DNA of 64,000 nucleotides from assembly GCF_047675955.1 (NCBI RefSeq), contig NW_027328092.1:868001-932000 (forward strand), written 5' to 3'. This document shows, in pieces, positions 44,579 to 57,612 of this stretch. This DNA is from Chlorocebus sabaeus. Its lineage: Eukaryota; Chordata; Mammalia; Primates; Cercopithecidae. The notes under the pieces were generated by a model that was not told the DNA's origin, searched no databases, and worked only from the letters and a program-made list of their open reading frames with translations. The translations under genes and the position numbers were made by a program. How positions within the stretch are numbered: the stretch's first letter is position 1; each line of letters starts with the position of its first letter.

Positions 44579-47322
44579 TGCCCCTCGAGAAGCCTTTCGC
44601 TAAGACTGTTCTTGTGGAATTTGCAAAGTGACATTTGGAAGCCCATAGTGGGCTATGGTGAAAAAGGAAATATCCTAAGATAAAAACTGAAAAGAAGCTT
44701 TCTGAGAAACTGCCTTGTGTTCTGTTAATTCATCTCACAGGGTTACAGCTTTCTCCACAAGAAGCCTTTCGTTAAGACTGTTCTTGTGGAATTTCAAAGT
44801 GATATTTGTAAAGCCATAGAAGGATATGATGAAAAAGGAAATATCTTCTGTTAAAAACTGGAAAGAAGCTTTCTGAGAAACTGCTTTGTGTTCTGTTAAT
44901 TCATCTCACAGAGATACAGCTTTCTCCTCAAGAAGTTTTCGCTAAGACTGTGCTTCTGGAATTTGGAAAGTGATATTTGGAAGCCCATAGAGGGCTACGG
45001 TGAAAAAGGAAATAACTTCCGTTAAAAAACAGGAAAGAAGCTTTCTGAGAAACTGCTTTGTGTTCTGCTAATTCATCTCAAGAGTTACAGCTTTCCCCTC
45101 AAGCAGTCTTTCGCTAAGACTGTTCTTGGGGAATTTGCAAAGTGATATTTGGAAGCCCATAGAGGGCTATGGTGAAAAAAGAAGTATCTTCCGTTAAAAA
45201 GTGGAAAGAAGCTTTCTGAGAATCTGCTTTGTGTTCTGTTAATTCATCTCACAGTGTTACAAATCTCTCCTCAAGTAACCTTTAGCTAAGGCAGATCTTG
45301 TGGAATTTCGAAAGTGATATTTGGAAGCCCATAGGGGGCTATGGTGGAAAAGGAAGTATCTTCCGTTAAAATCTGGAAGAAGATTTCTGAGAAACTACTT
45401 TGTGTTCTGTTAATTCATCTCAGAGACTTACATCTTTCCCCTCATGAAGCCTTTCCCTAAGACTCTTCTTGTGGAATTTGCAAAGTGATATTTCGAAGCC
45501 CACAGAGGGCTATGGTGAAAAAGGAGATATCCTAAGATAAAAACTGAAGAGAAACTTTCTGAGAAACTGCTCTGTATTCTCTTAATTCATCTCACAGAGT
45601 TACTGCGTTCCCCTCAAGAAGCCTTTCGCTAAGACTGTTCTTGTGGAATTTGAAAAGTGATATTTGGAAGCCCATAGAGGGTTATGGTGAAAAAGGAAAA
45701 TCTTCCCTTAAAAACTGGAAAGAAGCTTCCTGAGAAACTGCTTTGTGTTCGGTTAATTCAACTCACAGTTACTGCTTTCTCCTCAAAAAGCCTTTCGCTA
45801 ACACTGTTCTTATGCAATTTGCAAAGTGATATTTGGAAGCCCTTAGAGGGTTAAGGTGAAAAAGGAAATATCTACCGTTAAAAACTGTAAAGAAGCTTTC
45901 TGAGAAACTGCTCTGTGTTCTGTTAATTCATCTCACAGTGTTACAGCATTCCCTTCAGGAAGCCTTTCGCTAAGTCTGTTCTTGTGGAATATTCAAGGTG
46001 ATATCTGGAAGCCCATAGAGTCCTATGGTGAAAAAGGAAATATCTTCCGTTAAAAACTGGAAAGAAGCTTTCTGAGAAACTGCTCTGTGTTCTGTTAATT
46101 CATCTCACAGAGTTACAGCTTTCCCCTCAAGAAGCCTTTCGCTAAGACTGTTCTTGTGAAATTCGCACATTGATATTTGGAAGTCCATACAGGGCTACAG
46201 TGTAAAAGGAAATATCTTCCGATAAAAACTGGAAGGAAGCTTTATGAGAAACTGCTTTGTGTCCTGTTAATTCATCTCACAGAGTTACAGCCTTCCCTTC
46301 AAGATGCCTTTCGCTAAGACTCTTCTTGTGGAATTGGCAAAGTGTTATTTGGAAGCCCGTAGAGGTCTACGGTGAAAAAGGAAATATCTTCCTTTAAAAA
46401 CTGGAAAGAAGCTTTCTGAGAAACTGCTTTGTGTTCTGTTAATTCATCTCACAGAGTCACTGCTTTCACCTCAAGAATCCTTTCGCTGAGACTCTTCATG
46501 TGGAAATTTCATAGTGATATTTTCAAGCCCATAGAGGGCTAAGGTGAAAAAGGAAATATCCTAAGATAAAAACTGAAAAGAAGCATTCTGAGAAACTACT
46601 TTGTGTTCTGTTAATTCATCTCACAGTGTTACAGCTTTGCCCTCAAGAAGCCTTTCGCGAAGACACTTCTTGTGGAATTTGCAAAGTGATATTTGGAAGC
46701 CCATAGAGGGCTATGGTGAAAAAGGAAATATCTTTTGTTAAAAACTGAAAGAGGCTTTCTGAGAAACTGCTCTGTGTTCTATTAATTCATCTCACAGAGT
46801 TACTGCTTTCCCAGAAAGAAGCCATTCTCTAAGATTCTTCTTGTGGATTTTTCAAAGTGATATTGGAAGCCCATAGAGGGCTATGGTGAAAAAGGGAATA
46901 TCTTCCGTTAAAAACTGGAAAGAATCTTTCTGAGAAACTACTTTGTGTTCTGTTAATTCATCTCACAGAGTTACAGCTTTCCCCTCAAGAAGCCTTTCGC
47001 TAAGACTGTTCTTCTGGAATTTTGAAAGTGATATTTGGAATCCCATAGAGGGCTATGTTGAAAAAGGAAAGATCTTCCGTTAAAAACTGGAAAGAACCTT
47101 TCTGAGAAATTGCTTTGTGTTCTTTTAATTCATCTCACAGAGTTACTGCGTTCCTCTCAAGAAGCCTTTCGCTAAGACTGTTCTTGTGGAATTTGCAAAG
47201 TGATATTTGGAAGCCCATATAGGGTTACGGTGAAAAAGGAAATATCTTCCGTTAAAAACTGGAAAGAAGCATTCTGAGAAACTGCTTTGTGTTCTCTTAG
47301 TTCATCTCACAGAGTTACAGCT
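44579..47322. repeat. HOR copy 15, 16-mer (2,744 bp), mosaic
   Basis: m1-m5, m6/m15 hybrid, m16-m25. The 5' end matches copy 9 (TTTCGTTAAGACTG at 44,772). m5 onward matches copy 10 (AATTTCGAAAG, GGTGGAAAAGG, CTACAGTGTAAAAGG). The copy thus looks like a fusion of copies 9 and 10 with one 2,744-bp unit lost. Confidence 0.9.
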
Positions 47323-49723
47323 TGCCCCTCTAGAAGCCTTTCGCTAAGACTGTTCTTGTGGAATTTGCAAAGTGACATTTGGAAGCCCATAGTGGGCTAT
47401 GGTGAAAAAGGAAATATCCTAAGATAAAAACTGAAAAGAAGCTTTCTGAGAAACTGCCTTGTGTTCTGTTAATTCATCTCACAGGGTTACAGCTTTCTCC
47501 ACAAGAAGCCTTTCGCTAAGACTGTTCTTGTGGAATTTCAAAGTGATATTTGTAAAGCCATAGAAGGATATGATGAAAAAGGAAATATCTTCTGTTAAAA
47601 ACTGGAAAGAAGCTTTCTGAGAAACTGCTTTGTGTTCTGTTAATTCATCTCACAGAGATACAGCTTTCTCCTCAAGAAGTTTTCGCTAAGACTGTGCTTC
47701 TGGAATTTGGAAAGTGATATTTGGAAGCCCATAGAGGGCTACGGTGAAAAAGGAAATAACTTCCGTTAAAAAACAGGAAAGAAGCTTTCTGAGAAACTGC
47801 TTTGTGTTCTGCTAATTCATCTCAAGAGTTACAGCTTTCCCCTCAAGCAGTCTTTCGCTAAGACTGTTCTTGGGGAATTTGCAAAGTGATATTTGGAAGC
47901 CCATAGAGGGCTATGGTGAAAAAGGAAATATCCTAAGATAAAAACTGGGAAGAATCTTTCTGAGAAATTGCTTTGTGTTCTGTTAATTCATCTCACAGAG
48001 TTACTGCATTCCCCTCAAGAAGCCTTTCGCTAAGACTGTTCTTGTGGAATTTGAAAAGTGATATTTGGAAGCCCATAGAGGGTTATGGTGAAAAAGGAAA
48101 ATCTTCCCTTAAAAACTGGAAAGAAGCTTCCTGAGAAACTGCTTTGTGTTCGGTTAATTCAACTCACAGTTACTGCTTTCTCCTCAAAAAGCCTTTCGCT
48201 AACACTGTTCTTATGCAATTTGCAAAGTGATATTTGGAAGCCCTTAGAGGGTTAAGGTGAAAAAGGAAATATCTACCGTTAAAAATTGTAAAGAAGCTTT
48301 CTGAGAAACTGCTCTGTGTTCTGTTAATTCATCTCACAGTGTTACAGCATTCCCTTCAGGAAGCCTTTCGCTAAGTCTGTTCTTGTGGAATATTCAAGGT
48401 GATATCTGGAAGCCCATAGAGTGCTATGGTGAAAAAGGAAATATCTTCCATTAAAAACTGGAAAGAAGCTTTCTGAGAAACTGCTCTGTGTTCTGTTAAT
48501 TCATCTCACAGAGTTACAGCTTTCCCCTCAAGAAGCCTTTCGCTAAGACTGTTCTTGTGAAATTTGCACATTGATATCTGGAAGTCCATACAGGGCTACG
48601 GTGTAAAAGGAAATATCTTCCGATAAAAACTGGAAGGAAGCTTTATGAGAAACTGCTTTGTGTCCTGTTAATTCATCTCACAGAGTTACAGCCTTCCCTT
48701 CAAGATGCCTTTCGCTAAGACTCTTCTTGTGGAATTGGCAAAGTGTTATTTGGAAGCCCGTAGAGGTCTACGGTGAAAAAGGAAATATCTTCCTTTAAAA
48801 ACTGGAAAGAAGCTTTCTGAGAAACTGCTTTGTGTTCTGTTAATTCATCTCACAGAGTCACTGCTTTCACCTCAAGAATCCTTTCGCTGAGACTCTTCAT
48901 GTGGAAATTTCATAGTGATATTTTCAAGCCCATAGAGGGCTAAGGTGAAAAAGGAAATATCCTAAGATAAAAACTGAAAAGAAGCCTTCTGAGAAACTAC
49001 TTTGTGTTCTGTTAATTCATCTCACAGTGTTACAGCTTTGCCCTCAAGAAGCCTTTCGCGAAGACACTTCTTGTGGAATTTGCAAAGTGATATTTGGAAG
49101 CCCATAGAGGGCTATGGTGAAAAAGGAAATATCTTTTGTTAAAAACTGAAAGAGGCTTTCTGAGAAACTGCTCTGTGTTCTATTAATTCATCTCACAGAG
49201 TTACTGCTTTCCCAGAAAGAAGCCATTCTCTAAGATTCTTCTTGTGGATTTTTCAAAGTGATATTGGAAGCCCATAGAGGGCTATGGTGAAAAAGGGAAT
49301 ATCTTCCGTTAAAAACTGGAAAGAATCTTTCTGAGAAACTACTTTGTGTTCTGTTAATTCATCTCACAGAGTTACAGCTTTCCCCTCAAGAAGCCTTTCG
49401 CTAAGACTGTTCTTCTGGAATTTTGAAAGTGATATTTGGAATCCCATAGAGGGCTATGGTGAAAAAGGAAAGATCTTCCGTTAAAAACTGGAAAGAACCT
49501 TTCTGAGAAATTGCTTTGTGTTCTTTTAATTCATCTCACAGAGTTACTGCGTTCCTCTCAAGAAGCCTTTCGCTAAGACTGTTCTTGTGGAATTTGCAAA
49601 GTGATATTTGGAAGCCCATATAGGGTTATGGTGAAAAAGGAAATATCTTCCGTTAAAAACTGGAAAGAAGCATTCGGAGAAACTGCTTTGTGTTCTCTTA
49701 GTTCATCTCACAGAGTTACAGCT
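47323..49723. repeat. HOR copy 16, 14-mer (2,401 bp)
   Basis: m1-m3, m4/m15 hybrid, m16-m25. Same variant set as copy 11 (AAAAATTGTAAAG, TTCCATTAAAAAC, GAAGCCTTCTGAG). Its m25 ends with GCATTCGGAG (T to G at 49,676), shared only with the 14-mer ending at 60,012. Confidence 0.92.
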
Positions 49724-52124
49724 TGCCCCTCGAGAAGCCTTTCGCTAAGACTGTTCTTGTGGAATTTGCAAAGTGACATTTGGAAGCCCATAGTGGGCTA
49801 TGGTGAAAAAGGAAATATCCTAAGATAAAAACTGAAAAGAAGCTTTCTGAGAAACTGCCTTGTGTTCTGTTAATTCATCTCACAGGGTTACAGCTTTCTC
49901 CACAAGAAGCCTTTCGCTAAGACTGTTCTTGTGGAATTTCAAAGTGATATTTGTAAAGCCATAGAAGGATATGATGAAAAAGGAAATATCTTCTGTTAAA
50001 AACTGGAAAGAAGCTTTCTGAGAAACTGCTTTGTGTTCTGTTAATTCATCTCACAGAGATACAGCTTTCTCCTCAAGAAGTTTTCGCTAAGACTGTGCTT
50101 CTGGAATTTGGAAAGTGATATTTGGAAGCCCATAGAGGGCTACGGTGAAAAAGGAAATAACTTCCGTTAAAAAACAGGAAAGAAGCTTTCTGAGAAACTG
50201 CTTTGTGTTCTGCTAATTCATCTCAAGAGTTACAGCTTTCCCCTCAAGCAGTCTTTCGCTAAGACTGTTCTTGGGGAATTTGCAAAGTGATATTTGGAAG
50301 CCCATAGAGGGCTATGGTGAAAAAGGAAATATCCTAAGATAAAAACTGGGAAGAATCTTTCTGAGAAATTGCTTTGTGTTCTGTTAATTCATCTCACAGA
50401 GTTACTGCATTCCCCTCAAGAAGCCTTTCGCTAAGACTGTTCTTGTGGAATTTGAAAAGTGATATTTGGAAGCCCATAGAGGGTTATGGTGAAAAAGGAA
50501 AATCTTCCCTTAAAAACTGGAAAGAAGCTTCCTGAGAAACTGCTTTGTATTCGGTTAATTCAACTCACAGTTACTGCTTTCTCCTCAAAAAGCCTTTCGC
50601 TAACACTGTTCTTATGCAATTTGCAAAGTGATATTTGGAAGCCCTTAGAGGGTTAAGGTGAAAAAGGAAATATCTACCGTTAAAAACTGTAAAGAAGCTT
50701 TCTGAGAAACTGCTCTGTGTTCTGTTAATTCATCTCACAGTGTTACAGCATTCCCTTCAGGAAGCCTTTCGCTAAGTCTGTTCTTGTGGAATATTCAAGG
50801 TGATATCTGGAAGCCCATAGAGTGCTATGGTGAAAAAGGAAATATCTTCCGTTAAAAACTGGAAAGAAGCTTTCTGAGAAACTGCTCTGTGTTCTGTTAA
50901 TTCATCTCACAGAGTTACAGCTTTCCCCTCAAGAAGCCTTTCGCTAAGACTGTTCTTGTGAAATTTGCACATTGATATCTGGAAGTCCATACAGGGCTAC
51001 GGTGTAAAAGGAAATATCTTCCGATAAAAACTGGAAGGAAGCTTTATGAGAAACTGCTTTGTGTCCTGTTAATTCATCTCACAGAGTTACAGCCTTCCCT
51101 TCAAGATGCCTTTCGCTAAGACTCTTCTTGTGGAATTGGCAAAGTGTTATTTGGAAGCCCGTAGAGGTCTACGGTGAAAAAGGAAATATCTTCCTTTAAA
51201 AACTGGAAAGAAGCTTTCTGAGAAACTGCTTTGTGTTCTGTTAATTCATCTCACAGAGTCACTGCTTTCACCTCAAGAATCCTTTCGCTGAGACTCTTCA
51301 TGTGGAAATTTCATAGTGATATTTTCAAGCCCATAGAGGGCTAAGGTGAAAAAGGAAATATCCTAAGATAAAAACTGAAAAGAAGCATTCTGAGAAACTA
51401 CTTTGTGTTCTGTTAATTCATCTCACAGTGTTACAGCTTTGCCCTCAAGAAGCCTTTCGCGAAGACACTTCTTGTGGAATTTGCAAAGTGATATTTGGAA
51501 GCCCATAGAGGGCTATGGTGAAAAAGGAAATATCTTTTGTTAAAAACTGAAAGAGGCTTTCTGAGAAACTGCTCTGTGTTCTATTAATTAATCTCACAGA
51601 GTTACTGCTTTCCCAGAAAGAAGCCATTCTCTAAGATTTTTCTTGTGGATTTTTCAAAGTGATATTGGAAGCCCATAGAGGGCTATGGTGAAAAAGGGAA
51701 TATCTTCCGTTAAAAACTGGAAAGAATCTTTCTGAGAAACTACTTTGTGTTCTGTTAATTCATCTCACAGAGTTACAGCTTTCCCCTCAAGAAGCCTTTC
51801 GCTAAGACTGTTCTTCTGGAATTTTGAAAGTGATATTTGGAATCCCATAGAGGGCTATGTTGAAAAAGGAAAGATCTTCCGTTAAAAACTGGAAAGAACC
51901 TTTCTGAGAAATTGCTTTGTGTTCTTTTAATTCATCTCACAGAGTTACTGCGTTCCTCTCAAGAAGCCTTTCGCTAAGACTGTTCTTGTGGAATTTGCAA
52001 AGTGATATTTGGAAGCCCATAGAGGGTTACGGTGAAAAAGGAAATATCTTCCGTTAAAAACTGGAAAGAAGCATTCTGAGAAACTGCTTTGTGTTCTCTT
52101 AGTTCATCTCACAGAGTTACAGCT
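49724..52124. repeat. HOR copy 17, 14-mer (2,401 bp)
   Basis: m1-m3, m4/m15 hybrid, m16-m25. GCTTTGTATTCGG in m16, ATTAATTAATCTC in m22 and AAGATTTTTCTTG in m23 are shared only with copy 21, exactly 10,289 bp away. Confidence 0.92.
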
Positions 52125-54868
52125 TGCCCCTCTAGAAGCCTTTCGCTAAGACTGTTCTTGTGGAATTTGCAAAGTGACATTTGGAAGCCCATAGTGGGCT
52201 ATGGTGAAAAAGGAAATATCCTAAGATAAAAACTGAAAAGAAGCTTTCTGAGAAACTGCCTTGTGTTCTGTTAATTCATCTCACAGGGTTACAGCTTTCT
52301 CCACAAGAAGCCTTTCGCTAAGACTGTTCTTGTGGAATTTCAAAGTGATAATTGTAAAGCCATAGAAGGATATGATGAAAAAGGAAATATCTTCTGTTAA
52401 AAACTGGAAAGAAGCTTTCTGAGAAACTGCTTTGTGTTCTGTTAATTCATCTCACAGAGATACAGCTTTCTCCTCAAGAAGTTTTCGCTAAGACTGTGCT
52501 TCTGGAATTTGGAAAGTGATATTTGGAAGCCCATAGAGGGCTACGGTGAAAAAGGAAATAACTTCCGTTAAAAAACAGGAAAGAAGCTTTCTGAGAAACT
52601 GCTTTCTGTTCTGCTAATTCATCTCAAGAGTTACAGCTTTCCCCTCAAGCAGTCTTTCGCTAAGACTGTTCTTGGCGAATTTGCAAAGTGATATTTGGAA
52701 GCCCATAGAGGGCTATGGTGAAAAAAGAAGTATCTTCCGTTAAAAAGTGGAAAGAAGCTTTCTGAGAATCTGCTTTGTGTTCTGTTAATTCATCTCACAG
52801 TGTTACAAATCTCTCCTCAAGTAACCTTTAGCTAAGGCTGATCTTGTGGAATTTGGAAAGTGATATTTGGAAGCCTATAGGGGGCTATGGTGAAAAAGGA
52901 AGTATCTTCCGTTAAAATCTGGAAGAAGATTTCTGAGAAACTACTTTGTGTTCTGTTAATTCATCTCAGAGACTTACATCTTTCCCCTCATGAAGCCTTT
53001 CCCTAAGACTCTTCTTGTGGAATTTGCAAAGTGATATTTCGAAGCCCACAGTGGGCTATGGTGAAAAAGGAGATATCCTAAGATAAAAACTGAAGAGAAA
53101 CTTTCTGAGAAACTGCTCTGTATTCTCTTAATTCATCTCACAGAGTTACTGCGTTCCCCTCAAGAAGCCTTTCGCTAAGACTGTTCTTGTGGAATTTGAA
53201 AAGTGATATTTGGAAGCCCATAGAGGGTTATGGTGAAAAAGGAAAATCTTCCCTTAAAAACTGGAAAGAAGCTTCCTGAGAAACTGCTTTGTGTTCGGTT
53301 AATTCAACTCACAGTTGCTGCTTTCTCCTCAAAAAGCCTTTCGCTAACACTGTTCTTATGCAATTTGCAAAGTGATATTTGGAAGCCCTTAGAGGGTTAA
53401 GGTGAAAAAGGAAATATCTACCGTTAAAAACTGTAAAGAAGCTTTCTGAGAAACTGCTCTGTGTTCTGTTAATTCATCTCACAGTGTTACAGCATTCCCT
53501 TCAGGAAGCCTTTCGCTAAGTCTGTTCTTGTGGAATATTCAAGGTGATATCTGGAAGCCCATAGAGTGCTATGGTGAAAAAGGAAATATCTTCCGTTAAA
53601 AACTGGAAAGAAGCTTTCTGAGAAACTGCTCTGTGTTCTGTTAATTCATCTCGCAGAGTTACAGCTTTCCCCTCAAGAAGCCTTTCGCTAAGACTGTTCT
53701 TGTGAAATTTGCACATTGATATCTGGAAGTCCATACAGGGCTACGGTGTAAAAGGAAATATCTTCCGATAAAAACTGGAAGGAAGCTTTATGAGAAACTG
53801 CTTTGTGTCCTGTTAGTTCATCTCACAGAGTTACAGCCTTCCCTTCAAGATGCCTTTCGCTAAGACTCTTCTTGTGGAATTGGCAAAGTGTTATTTGGAA
53901 GCCCGTAGAGGTCTACGGTGAAAAAGGAAATATCTTCCTTTAAAAACTGGAAAGAAGCTTTCTGAGAAACTGCTTTGTGTTCTGTTAATTCATCTCACAG
54001 AGTCACTGCTTTCACCTCAAGAATCCTTTCGCTGAGACTCTTCATGTGGAAATTTCATAGTGATATTTTCAAGCCCATAGAGGGCTAAGGTGAAAAAGGA
54101 AATATCCTAAGATAAAAACTGAAAAGAAGCATTCTGAGAAACTACTTTGTGTTCTGTTAATTCATCTCACAGTGTTACAGCTTTGCCCTCAAGAGGCCTT
54201 TCGCGAAGACACTTCTTGTGGAATTTGCAAAGTGATATTTGGAAGCCCATAGAGGGCTATGGTGAAAAAGGAAATATCTTTTGTTAAAAACTGAAAGAGG
54301 CTTTCTGAGAAACTGCTCTGTGTTCTATTAATTCATCTCACAGAGTTACTGCTTTCCCAGAAGGAAGCCATTCTCTAAGATTCTTCTTGTGGATTTTTCA
54401 AAGTGATATTGGAAGCCCATAGAGGGCTATGGTGAAAAAGGGAATATCTTCCGTTAAAAACTGGAAAGAATCTTTCTGAGAAACTACTTTGTGTTCTGTT
54501 AATTCATCTCATAGAGTTACAGCTTTCCCCTCAAGAAGCCTTTCGCTAAGACTGTTCTTCTGGAATTTTGAAAGTGATATTTGGAATCCCATAGAGGGCT
54601 ATGTTGAAAAAGGAAAGATCTTCCGTTAAAAACTGGAAAGAACCTTTCTGAGAAATTGCTTTGTGTTCTTTTAATTCATCTCACAGAGTTACTGCGTTCC
54701 TCTCAAGAAGCCTTTCGCTAAGACTGTTCTTGTGGAATTTGCAAAGTGATATTTGGAAGCCCATATAGGGTTATGGTGAAAAAGGAAATATCTTCCGTTA
54801 AAAACTGGAAAGAAGCATTCTGAGAAACTGCTTTGTGTTCTCTTAGTTCATCTCACAGAGTTACAGCT
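52125..54868. repeat. HOR copy 18, 16-mer (2,744 bp)
   Basis: m1-m5, m6/m15 hybrid, m16-m25. GTGATAATTGTAAAG (m2), GCTTTCTGTTCTGC (m3), AAGCCTATAGGGGG (m5), CCACAGTGGGC (m6) and CAGTTGCTGC (m16) are shared only with copy 22. TTGGCGAATTT in m4 is private. Confidence 0.92.
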
Positions 54869-57612
54869 TGCCCCTCTAGAAGCCTTTCGCTAAGACTGTA
54901 CTTGTGGAATTTGCAAAGTGACATTTGGAAGCCCATAGTGGGCTATGGTGAAAAAGGAAATATCCTAAGATAAAAACTGAAAAGAAGCTTTCTGAGAAAC
55001 TGCCTTGTGTTCTGTTAATTCATCTCACAGGGTTACAGCTTTCTCCACAAGAAGCCTTTCGCTAAGACTGTTCTTGTGGAATTTCAAAGTGATATTTGTA
55101 AAGCCATAGAAGGATATGATGAAAAAGGAAATATCTTCTGTTAAAAACTGGAAAGAAGCTTTCTGAGAAACTGCTTTGTGTTCTGTTAATTCATCTCACA
55201 GAGATACAGCTTTCTCCTCAAGAAGTTTTCGCTAAGACTGTGCTTCTGGAATTTGGAAAGTGATATTTGGAAGCCCATAGAGGGCTACGGTGAAAAAGGA
55301 AATAACTTCCGTTAAAAAACAGGAAAGAAGCTTTCTGAGAAACTGCTTTGTGTTCTGCTAATTCATCTCAAGAGTTACAGCTTTCCCCTCAAGCAGTCTT
55401 TCGCTAAGACTGTTCTTGGGGAATTTGCAAAGTGATATTTGGAAGCCCATAGAGGGCTATGGTGAAAAAAGAAATATCTTCCGTTAAAAAGTGGAAAGAA
55501 GCTTTCTGAGAATCTGCTTTGTGTTCTGTTAATTCATCTCACAGTGTTACAAATCTCTCCTCAAGTAACCTTTAGCTAAGGCAGATCTTGTGGAATTTCG
55601 AAAGTGATATTTGGAAGCCCATAGGGGGCTATGGTGAAAAAGGAAGTATCTTCCGTTAAAATCTGGAAGAAGATTTCTGAGAAACTACTTTGTGTTCTGT
55701 TAATTCATCTCAGAGAATTACATCTTTCCCCTCATGAAGCCTTTCCCTAAGACTCTTCATGTGGAATTTGCAAAGTGATATTTCGAAGCCCACAGAGGGC
55801 TATGGTGTAAAAGGAGATATCCTAAGATAAAAATTGAAGAGAAACTTTCTGAGAAACTGCTCTGTATTCTCTTAATTCATCTCACAGAGTTACTGCGTTC
55901 CCCTCAAGAAGCCTTTCGCTAAGACTGTTCTTGTGGAATTTGAAAAGTGATATTTGGAAGCCCATAGAGGGTTATGGTGAAAAAGGAAAATCTTCCCTTA
56001 AAAACTGGAAAGAAGCTTCCTGAGAAACTGCTTTGTGTTCGGTTAATTCAACTCACAGTTACTGCTTTCTCCTCAAAAAGCCTTTCGCTAACACTGTTCT
56101 TATGCAATTTGCAAAGTGATATTTGGAAGCCCTTAGAGGGTTAAGGTGAAAAAGGAAATATCTACCGTTAAAAACTGTAAAGAAGCTTTCTGAGAAACTG
56201 CTCTGTGTTCTGTTAATTCATCTCACAGTGTTACAGCATTCCCTTCAGGAAGCCTTTCGCTAAGTCTGTTCTTGTGGAATATTCAAGGTGATATCTGGAA
56301 GCCCATAGAGTGCTATGGTGAAAAAGGAAATATCTTCTGTTAAACACTGGAAAGAAGCTTTCTGAGAAACTTCTCTGTGATCTGTTAATTCATCTCGCAG
56401 AGTTACAGCTTTCCCCTCAAGAAGCCTTTCGCTAAGACTGTTCTTGTGAAATTTGCACATTGATATTTGGAAGTCCATACAGGGCTACGGTGTAAAAGGA
56501 AATATCTTCCGATAAAAACTGGAAGGAAGCTTTATGAGAAACTGCTTTGTGTCCTGTTAATTCATCTCACAGAGTTACAGCCTTCCCTTCAAGATGCCTT
56601 TCGCTAAGACTCTTCTTGTGGAATTGGCAAAGTGTTATTTGGAAGCCCGTAGAGGTCTACGGTGAAAAAGGAAATATCTTCCTTTAAAAACTGGAAAGAA
56701 GCTTTCTGAGAAACTGCTTTGTGTTCTGTTAATTCATCTCACAGAGTCACTGCTTTCACCTCAAGAATCCTTTCGCTGAGACTCTTCATGTGGAAATTTC
56801 ATAGTGATATTTTCAAGCCCATAGAGGGCTAAGGTGAAAAAGGAAATATCCTAAGATAAAAACTGAAAAGAAGCATTCTGAGAAACTACTTTGTGTTCTG
56901 TTAATTCATCTCACAGTGTTACAGCTTTGCCCTCAAGAGGCCTTTCGCGAAGACACTTCTTGTGGAATTTGCAAAGTGATATTTGGAAGCCCATAGAGGG
57001 CTATGGTGAAAAAGGAAATATCTTTTGTTAAAAACTGAAAGAGGCTTTCTGAGAAACTGCTCTGTGTTCTATTAATTCATCTCACAGAGTTACTGCTTTC
57101 CCAGAAAGAAGCCATTCTCTAAGATTCTTCTTGTGGATTTTTCAAAGTGATATTGGAAGCCCATAGAGGGCTATGGTGAAAAAGGGAATATCTTCCGTTA
57201 AAAACTGGAAAGAATCTTTCTGAGAAACTACTTTGTGTTCTCTTAATTCATCTCACAGAGTTACAGCTTTCCCCTCAAGAAGCCTTTCGCTAAGACTGTT
57301 CTTCTGGAATTTTGAAAGTGATATTTGGAATCCCATAGAGGGCTATGTTGAAAAAGGAAAGATCTTCCGTTAAAAACTGGAAAGAACCTTTCTGAGAAAT
57401 TGCTTTGTGTTCTTTTAATTCATCTCACAGAGTTACTGCGTTCCTCTCAAGAAGCCTTTCGCTAAGACTGTTCTTGTGGAATTTGCAAAGTGATATTTGG
57501 AAGCCCATATAGGGTTATGGTGAAAAAGGAAATATCTTCCGTTAAAAACTGGAAAGAAGCATTCTGAGAAACTGCTTTGTGTTCTCTTAGTTCATCTCAC
57601 AGAGTTACAGCT
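54869..57612. repeat. HOR copy 19, 16-mer (2,744 bp)
   Basis: m1-m5, m6/m15 hybrid, m16-m25. More private changes than its neighbours: TTAAACACTGG, CTTCTCTGTGATCTG (both m18), AGAGAATTACATC (m5), ACTCTTCATGTGG and GGTGTAAAAGGAG (both m6). No close partner is visible in the window. Confidence 0.92.

Larger units (their letters stand above)
40900..49600. repeat. Shortened copy of 24.6-36.2 kb
   Basis: Late copy 13, copy 14, copy 15 and copy 16 correspond in order to late copy 7, copy 8, a fusion of copies 9 and 10, and copy 11. The fusion lies in copy 15 between about 44,772 and 45,285 and removes 2,744 bp. Limits are approximate. Confidence 0.68.
47323..53711. repeat. Left member of a large duplication (offset 10,289 bp)
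   Basis: Copies 16, 17 and the first part of 18 carry at least nine uncommon variants that recur in the same order at 57,613-64,000. Examples are GCATTCGGAG, TTTGTATTCGG, ATTAATTAATC, AAGATTTTTCTTG, TGATAATTGTAAAG and CAGTTGCTGC. Confidence 0.85.

Noticed and set aside
49601..49828. Plus-strand open frame of 75 codons, repeated at 59890-60117
   Set aside because: It is open only because a stop codon in m25 is changed (TGA to GGA in GCATTCGGAG at 49,676 and 59,965). The translation is just two successive monomers in one frame. The second instance is explained by the 10,289-bp duplication.
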